A stretch of 60,328 nucleotides of DNA from Rhodospirillales bacterium (GTDB taxonomy: Bacteria; Pseudomonadota; Alphaproteobacteria; Acetobacterales; Acetobacteraceae): assembly GCA_025352565.1 (NCBI GenBank), contig JANXTF010000081.1, forward strand, positions 1 to 60,328. The letters run 5' to 3'. How positions within the stretch are numbered: position 1 is the first letter of the stretch; each line of letters starts with the position of its first letter. Of the stretch, positions 55,441 to 60,328 are shown piece after piece. The translations under genes were made by a program, and so were the position numbers. The notes below the pieces were generated by a model. That model saw only the letters and a list, made by a program, of their open reading frames with translations, was not told the DNA's origin and ran no database searches.

Positions 55441-56709
55441 ATGCCAAGCTCAACACCCGACCCCACCGATTCCCGGCTCGCGGCCCAATACGAGGCCTAC
55501 CCCTACCCAAAGCGGGACCCCCGCGACGAGGCCAAACGCCTCGTGATCGGGAGCCCGAGCCATCTGCGCGAGATCGATTTCTGGGTGTTCGGCGCTCGCC
55601 GCCCCGCCAGCACCCCGCTCCGCGCTTTGATCGCGGGCGGCGGCACCGGCGACGGCACCATCATGCTCGCGACCCAGATGGCCCGCGCCGGCCGCGCCGG
55701 CGGCGTGACCTATCTCGACCGTTCGGCCGCCGCGATGGACGTGGCGCGCGGCCGCGCGGCGGCGCGGGGGCTCGGCAACATCGCCTGGGAAGCCCGTTCC
55801 ATCCTCGACCTGCCAGGCTCCGGCCTCGGCCCGTTCGACTACATCGATTGCTGCGGCGTGCTGCACCACATGCCCGACCCGGCCGAGGGGCTCGCCGCCC
55901 TGCTGTCGGTGCTGGCGCCCGGCGGCGGGCTCGGGCTCATGGTGTATGCGCCCCACGGCCGCACCGGGGTGTACATGCTGCAGGACGCGCTGCGGCGCCT
56001 CGCCCCGCCTGCGTTGCCGCCCGCCCAGCGGCTCGACATCGCGCGCCGGGTAATGAAGCATCTGCCCGAGAGCGCCTGGCTGCGCGCCAACCGCAATTTC
56101 TCCGACCATATCGACGGCGGCGATGCCGGGCTGTACGATCTGTTGCTCAATCCGCGCGACCGCCCGTACGACATTCCGGCCCTGCACGCCCTTCTCGGCG
56201 ATGCCGGCCTGTCCGTCACGTGCCTGATCGAGCCGATGCGCTACGATCCGGCGATCTACATGCCCGACCCGAAGCTGCGCGCGCGCGCCGCCGACATGGA
56301 TGCGGTCGGCCGCGCCGCCTTGGCCGAGGCGTTGGCGGCCAACATCAGCACCCATGTCGCCTATTGTTTGCGCACGGTTGACGCCTGGACGCCGCCCGAC
56401 GCCATGGCGCACGACGCCGTGCCGATCGCCCGCGAGATGCCCGCCGACGAACTCGCCCGCAACGTGCGCCCGGACGGCGTGCTGCCCTTCGTGTTCGACG
56501 GTTTGCGCGTGCCGGTGGCTTTGCCGCCGCTGGCGGTGCCGATTCTCAAACTGATCGACGGCAAGCGAAATGTCGGGGCCATCGCGGCGGCGCTGGCCGA
56601 ACGCGGCACCCCCGAGGCGCCTTTCACGCGCGCCTGGGGCGAGACCTGGGCCAAGCTCTCGGCGCTGAACCGCATTCTGCTTGCTCCGCCGGTCGCCCCA
56701 CTGCCTTGA
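55441..56709 (+). CDS. SAM-dependent methyltransferase with C-terminal extension
   Basis: 422 aa. It starts with QYEAYPYPKRDPRDEAKRL, a segment seen in a class of long methyltransferases, followed by LIAGGGTGDGTIMLATQM (SAM site, about 63-80), ITYLDRS-like VTYLDRSAAAMDVARGR, and DYIDCCGVLHHMPDPAEGL. The C-terminal 130 residues (from about 290) are not part of the methyltransferase fold and end with a winged-helix-like stretch (LIDGKRNVGAIAAALAERG). Substrate unknown. The next gene starts inside its stop (TTGA). Confidence 0.85.
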   Translation: MPSSTPDPTDSRLAAQYEAYPYPKRDPRDEAKRLVIGSPSHLREIDFWVFGARRPASTPLRALIAGGGTGDGTIMLATQMARAGRAGGVTYLDRSAAAMDVARGRAAARGLGNIAWEARSILDLPGSGLGPFDYIDCCGVLHHMPDPAEGLAALLSVLAPGGGLGLMVYAPHGRTGVYMLQDALRRLAPPALPPAQRLDIARRVMKHLPESAWLRANRNFSDHIDGGDAGLYDLLLNPRDRPYDIPALHALLGDAGLSVTCLIEPMRYDPAIYMPDPKLRARAADMDAVGRAALAEALAANISTHVAYCLRTVDAWTPPDAMAHDAVPIAREMPADELARNVRPDGVLPFVFDGLRVPVALPPLAVPILKLIDGKRNVGAIAAALAERGTPEAPFTRAWGETWAKLSALNRILLAPPVAPLP

Positions 56710-57209
56710 ACCGCGCGGCCATCGTGATCTTCGGCGCGGCGGTGCGGCCGGACGGCAGCGCCAGCGACACGCTGCGGCGCCGGGCCGCCGCCGCCGCCGC
56801 GTTCGGGACGGAACTTGACCGCCCGCTCTACGTGCCCACGGGCGCCATCGGCCAGTACGGCGCGTCCGAGGCGTCGGTCATGGCCGGGCTGTTGGCGGGC
56901 TTTGGCGTGGCGCCCGAGGATATCTTGCTGGAGGAAACCGCCACCGACACGCTATCCTCCGCCCGCGCCGTGGCGGTCCTGCTCCGCCATCATGGCGGCC
57001 CGGTCTATGCCGCCAGCAGCGCGTATCACCAGCCGCGCTGCATCGCCCTGCTGCGTCTGGCCGGCGTGGCCGCGCGAAAAACCCCGCCGCCGCCGTTTCC
57101 GGCAGCGACAGGGCTTGGAAAGCGCTGGTTCTGGAGAATGCGGGAAGTGGCCGCGATGCCCTGGGACATCGCGATCCTCGCCGCCCTGCGTCTGTTCGGA
57201 CGGGCCTAG
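56706..57209 (+). CDS. YdcF/DUF218 family protein
   Basis: 167 aa from TTG 56706, overlapping the methyltransferase stop as TTGA. Core motifs of DUF218: IVIFGAAVRPDGSASDTLRRR, GQYGASEASVMAGLL, EETATDTLSSARAVAVLL and SSAYHQPRCIALLRLAG. The family includes proteins acting on envelope precursors, but the function is mostly unknown. Here it lacks the usual N-terminal membrane helices. The stop overlaps the convergent FYDLN_acid gene. Confidence 0.85.
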   Translation: MNRAAIVIFGAAVRPDGSASDTLRRRAAAAAAFGTELDRPLYVPTGAIGQYGASEASVMAGLLAGFGVAPEDILLEETATDTLSSARAVAVLLRHHGGPVYAASSAYHQPRCIALLRLAGVAARKTPPPPFPAATGLGKRWFWRMREVAAMPWDIAILAALRLFGRA

Positions 57210-57544
57210 CGTTCTTCCTCGCCGTGCTCGGTGTCCACCTCGACCTCGGCGATCACCTCCGGGTCCTCGTCGTCGATGTCGGCATTGTCGTCGACAACGT
57301 CTTCCTCGGCCTCGTCCTCGGCAACCTCGGCCTCGGCTTCGGCGTCGTCGGTGCCGGGCACGGGGACAACCTTGGCGCGGCGCTTCTCTTCGGCCACGTT
57401 GCCGCCGCCACGACGCAGGCGCGGCTGCTCGGCCGGCTGTTCCGTCTCGCATTTCGGGCAGATCGCGGGCACCTTGCCGAGATCGTAGAATTTCGCGGCG
57501 CAATTGACGCAGATGCGCTTGGTGCCGAGTTCTGGCTTAACCAT
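57206..57544 (-). CDS. FYDLN_acid family protein (TIGR02300-like)
   Basis: 112 aa from ATG 57544. The N-terminus MVKPELGTKRICVNCAAKFY-DL followed by CPKCE forms a zinc-ribbon-like CxxC...CxxC. The second half is extremely acidic (EAEAEVAEDEAEEDVVDDN). The family is named for its FYDLN motif and acidic tail; it is conserved next to aroA in alphaproteobacteria, and the role is unknown. Confidence 0.93.
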   Translation of the reverse strand: MVKPELGTKRICVNCAAKFYDLGKVPAICPKCETEQPAEQPRLRRGGGNVAEEKRRAKVVPVPGTDDAEAEAEVAEDEAEEDVVDDNADIDDEDPEVIAEVEVDTEHGEEER

Positions 57545-57631
57545 CGAGGCCTCTTTCGGGGAAGGGCGCGGCCATGCCATCGCGGCGCGCCGCTGTCAAA
57601 CGCCCAAGCTGCGTGCTAAGCGCGCCCCGTC

Positions 57632-58978
57632 ATGAATTCAGCCGCCAAACCGCTCTCCGCCAGCCGGCCGGGCGCCCCCCTCGCGGGCACGCTCCAGGTT
57701 CCGGGCGACAAATCCATCAGCCACCGCGCATTGATGTTCGGCGCGCTCGCCCTGGGCGAAACCCGTATCGCCGGCCTGCTCGAAGGCGAGGACGTGCTGC
57801 GCACCGCCGCTGCCATGCGGGCGCTGGGGGCCGAGATCACCCAGGGGCCGGCTGGCTGGACCGTGATCGGCCGCGGCGTCGGCGGCCTGCGCGAGCCGGA
57901 GGACGTGCTCGACATGGGCAATTCCGGCACGGCGGCCCGCCTGCTCGCCGGCATCCTGGCCAGCAGCCCCGGTTTCGCGGTGATGACCGGCGACGCCAGC
58001 CTGCGCCGCCGCCCGATGAGGCGCGTCACCGAGCCTCTGTCAGCCTGCGGCGCACGCTTCGAATCCCGTTCGGGCGGCCGGTTGCCGCTCGCCATCCACG
58101 GCGCGCCTGACGCGCTGCCGTTGGATTATCGCCTGCCAGTCGCCTCCGCCCAGGTGAAATCCGCCATTCTGCTCTGCGGCCTCAACGCTCCCGGCATCAC
58201 GCGGGTGATCGAGCCCGCCGCCACCCGCGACCACAGCGAGAACATGCTCCGCCATTTCGGCGCCGAGGTGGCGGTGGCCATCGAGGGCGCCGGCCGCGTT
58301 ATCACCCTGCGTGGCCAGCCGGAGCTGATGGCGGCCGATGTGGCGGTGCCCGGCGACCCTTCCTCCGCCGCCTTCCCGATCGTGGCCGCCCTGCTGGTGC
58401 CCGGCTCTGCGCTACGGCTGGAGGGCATCGGCCTCAACCCGCTCCGCACCGGCCTGTTCACCTGTCTGCGCGAGATGGGCGCCGACATCACCGTGATGAA
58501 CGAACGCCTGGAGGGTGGCGAGCCGGTCGGCGACCTGCTGGTGCGCCATGGCACGCTGCGCGGCATCGACGTCCCGGCCGAACGCGCGCCGAGCATGATC
58601 GACGAATTCCCGATCCTGGCGGTCGCGGCCAGCTTCGCCCAAGGAACCACGCGGATGCGCGGCCTCCACGAGCTGCGGGTGAAGGAGAGCGACCGCCTCG
58701 CCGCCACCGCCGCGATGCTGGCCGCCAACGGCGTGCGCCTGGAAATCGACGGCGACGACCTGCTGGTCCACGGCACCGGCCGCCCGGCTGCCGGTGGCGG
58801 CCTGGTCGAGACGCACATGGACCACCGCCTCGCCATGAGCGCCATGGTGCTCGGCCTCGGCGCGGACCAGAAGGTGCGGATCGACGATGCGAGCTTCATC
58901 GACACCAGCTTCCCCGGTTTTGTGGCGCTGATGAACGGCCTTGCGGGCAATGGCGGCGGTTCGCCGCTGGCGGCATGA
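57632..58978 (+). CDS. aroA: 3-phosphoshikimate 1-carboxyvinyltransferase (EPSP synthase)
   Basis: 448 aa shikimate-pathway enzyme joining shikimate 3-phosphate and PEP. Visible are [17 protein letters not shown] (about 24-40), [29 protein letters not shown] and the C-terminal [16 protein letters not shown]. It overlaps cmk (ATGA). The order FYDLN_acid-aroA-cmk-rpsA is typical of alphaproteobacteria. Confidence 0.95.
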   Translation: MNSAAKPLSASRPGAPLAGTLQVPGDKSISHRALMFGALALGETRIAGLLEGEDVLRTAAAMRALGAEITQGPAGWTVIGRGVGGLREPEDVLDMGNSGTAARLLAGILASSPGFAVMTGDASLRRRPMRRVTEPLSACGARFESRSGGRLPLAIHGAPDALPLDYRLPVASAQVKSAILLCGLNAPGITRVIEPAATRDHSENMLRHFGAEVAVAIEGAGRVITLRGQPELMAADVAVPGDPSSAAFPIVAALLVPGSALRLEGIGLNPLRTGLFTCLREMGADITVMNERLEGGEPVGDLLVRHGTLRGIDVPAERAPSMIDEFPILAVAASFAQGTTRMRGLHELRVKESDRLAATAAMLAANGVRLEIDGDDLLVHGTGRPAAGGGLVETHMDHRLAMSAMVLGLGADQKVRIDDASFIDTSFPGFVALMNGLAGNGGGSPLAA

Positions 58979-59622
58979 CGGCGCTCATCATTGCCATCGA
59001 CGGCCCGGCCGCGGCCGGCAAGGGCACGCTCGCCCGCCGCCTCGCCGCCCGCTACGGCCTGCCGCATCTCGATACCGGCTTGTTATACCGCGTGATCGGC
59101 CGCCGCGTGCTCGACCTGGGCGGCGATCCCGCCGATGTGGCCGCCGCCGAGGCCGCCGCGCGGGTCATCGCACCGGAGGATTTCATCCGTGCCGATCTGC
59201 GCGGCCCGGTGGCGGACGAAGCCGCCAGCCGCGTCGCCGCGTATCCCGCCGTGCGCGCCGCGTTGCTCGACTATCAGCGCGGCTTCGGGGCCGCGCGCGG
59301 CGCGGTGCTGGACGGCCGGGATATCGGCACCGTCATCTTTCCCAATGCCACGGCCAAGCTGTTCGTGACCGCGAGCGCGGAGGCCCGGGGCCTGCGGCGC
59401 TGGCGCGAACTGAAGGCCCGCGAGATCGACGCCGATCTGGAAGAAGTCACCGCCGAGGTCCGTGCCCGCGACGCAGCCGACGCGGTTCGCGCGGCTTCGC
59501 CGCTCCGGCCGGCGGAGGACGCATTGCTGCTGGATACGACGCTGCTGGATGCGGAGGGGGCCTATCTCAGGGCGCTCGACCTGTTGGCCGAAAAGCTCCC
59601 CTCGCCGATCCGCTCGCCTTGA
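58975..59622 (+). CDS. cmk: Cytidylate kinase
   Basis: 215 aa. It phosphorylates CMP and dCMP. The P-loop [19 protein letters not shown] is at about 5-23, then [37 protein letters not shown] and the C-terminal [23 protein letters not shown] overlaps the aroA stop. rpsA follows after 233 bp with its own likely promoter. Confidence 0.96.
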   Translation: MTALIIAIDGPAAAGKGTLARRLAARYGLPHLDTGLLYRVIGRRVLDLGGDPADVAAAEAAARVIAPEDFIRADLRGPVADEAASRVAAYPAVRAALLDYQRGFGAARGAVLDGRDIGTVIFPNATAKLFVTASAEARGLRRWRELKAREIDADLEEVTAEVRARDAADAVRAASPLRPAEDALLLDTTLLDAEGAYLRALDLLAEKLPSPIRSP

Positions 59623-59689
59623 GCGACCGGATTCACCCAATCGTTTTCTTCCCAATCCCCACGAGGAGGAGGGAGGGCAGCGGTTTTTC

Positions 59690-59717
59690 TTGACTCCCAC
59701 CCGGGCAGGCGTATCAC
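59690..59717 (+). promoter_or_regulatory. Possible rpsA promoter
   Basis: TTGACT (59690-59695), 16-nt spacer, TATCAC (59712-59717) in the 233-bp gap between cmk and rpsA. A transcript from here would have a leader of about 130 nt, which is usual for rpsA. By eye only. Confidence 0.4.
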
Positions 59718-59855
59718 CCCCACCGTGCAATCCGGCACAACCCACCCGGCCTGCGTCCAGCCAGACGCGGGCACGCCGTGTTCCGCAACGGAGCGCGCAT
59801 TCCATATCGCACCCGCCGCATCGCGGGGCGCGGTCCCAAGGACGAAACCAACCAC

Positions 59856-60328
59856 ATGGCATCCAGCGCCGCTGCTCTCGCCCATCATGACGATCACATG
59901 GGCGGCGAGGATTTCGCCTCCCTGCTCGATGAGTCCCTCGGCCTCAACACAGGCTTCGACGGGTCCGTCGTCACCGGCAAGGTCATCCGCCTTACCGAAG
60001 AATTCGCCATCGTCGATGTCGGGTTGAAGAGCGAGGGCCGCGTCGCCCTCAAGGAATTCGGCGCCCCCGGCTCCAACATCGAAGTGAAGCCCGGCGACCT
60101 GATCGAGTTGTTCGTCGAGCGTTACGAGGACCGGGATGGCACCATCGTCCTGTCGCGCGAGAAGGCGCGGCGCGAGGAGGCCTGGACCAACCTCGAGAAG
60201 GCGTTCGAGCAGACCCAGCGCGTCAACGGCACGATCTATGGCCGCGTCAAGGGCGGCTTCACCGTCGATCTCGGCGGCGCGGTCGCCTTCCTGCCCGGCA
60301 GCCAGGTGGATATCCGCCCGGTGCGCGA
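59856..60328 (+). CDS. rpsA: 30S ribosomal protein S1, N-terminal part
   Basis: 157 codons, open at the window end. It starts MASSAAALAHHDDHMGGEDF; then LLDESLGLNTGFDGSVVTGK begins the first S1 (OB-fold) domain, VIRLTEEFAIVDVGLKSEGR continues it, and the second domain begins at NGTIYGRVKGGFTVDLGG. It binds mRNA on the 30S subunit. ATG 59856 is the first in-frame start; AAGGA lies 13 nt upstream, a little far. The remaining S1 repeats are outside the window. Confidence 0.93.
   Translation, partial: MASSAAALAHHDDHMGGEDFASLLDESLGLNTGFDGSVVTGKVIRLTEEFAIVDVGLKSEGRVALKEFGAPGSNIEVKPGDLIELFVERYEDRDGTIVLSREKARREEAWTNLEKAFEQTQRVNGTIYGRVKGGFTVDLGGAVAFLPGSQVDIRPVR

Overview
The window is GC-rich chromosomal DNA from an alphaproteobacterium. 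Rhodospirillales/Acetobacteraceae is my best guess; this is an inference from gene content, not a measured placement. The evidence is the order SRP RNA-dnaX-ybaB-recR, the block FYDLN_acid protein-aroA-cmk-rpsA, an IalB-type secreted protein, glycine riboswitch-gcvTHP, and extensive use of ATGA/GTGA stop-start overlaps. No transposase, integrase, phage gene or CRISPR array was seen.

Layout. 1-6.2 kb: end of a peptide ABC ATPase, a DUF488 protein, argE, a small lipoprotein, nudC, then 4.5S RNA, dnaX, ybaB and recR. 6.4-11 kb: a first branched-chain amino acid type (LIV) ABC transporter, livK-livH-livMG-livF, with permease M and ATPase G fused. 11.1-16.1 kb: tRNA-Thr(TGT), a two-domain M16 peptidase, an FAD-linked 2-hydroxyacid dehydrogenase, a pentapeptide-repeat protein and a small ORF. 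16.1-22.2 kb: the dTDP-rhamnose operon rmlBACD with a divergent acyltransferase, then a GNAT acetyltransferase, a CHRD protein and a GFA protein. 22.2-27 kb: an operon of an NRAMP-related transporter and an enamidase-like amidohydrolase, then cysS and trmJ.

26.9-38.7 kb is the most interesting part. A GntR/UTRA regulator with no ordinary start codon, a metallo-beta-lactamase-fold hydrolase and a complete second LIV transporter lie on the minus strand. They diverge from a tight six-gene plus-strand operon: FAD monooxygenase, LeuC-like and LeuD-like hydratase subunits, an isocitrate-lyase-family C-C lyase, a maleate-isomerase-like protein lacking the usual catalytic cysteines, and an isochorismatase-fold amidohydrolase. 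The divergent promoter region carries a perfect 9-bp inverted repeat. I read this as a regulated uptake-and-catabolism island, probably for an aromatic or N-heterocyclic acid degraded through a substituted maleamate/maleate and malate to pyruvate plus a short acid. The exact substrate and route are not described as far as I know. The enamidase 4 kb beyond the regulator belongs to a family known from nicotinate fermentation, which makes a pyridine-type substrate attractive but unproven.

38.7-60.3 kb: a periplasmic HtrA protease, a tandem glycine riboswitch with gcvT-gcvH-gcvP, a DUF1932 dehydrogenase with an orphan peptide-binding protein, a DUF1800/DUF1501 exported pair, argG-DUF1993, an orphan small ORF framed by two hairpins, rlmN with a 15-bp repeat at its start, an IalB-like protein, a TrmH-type methyltransferase, two SAM methyltransferases, a YdcF-like protein, a FYDLN_acid protein, aroA, cmk and the 5' part of rpsA.
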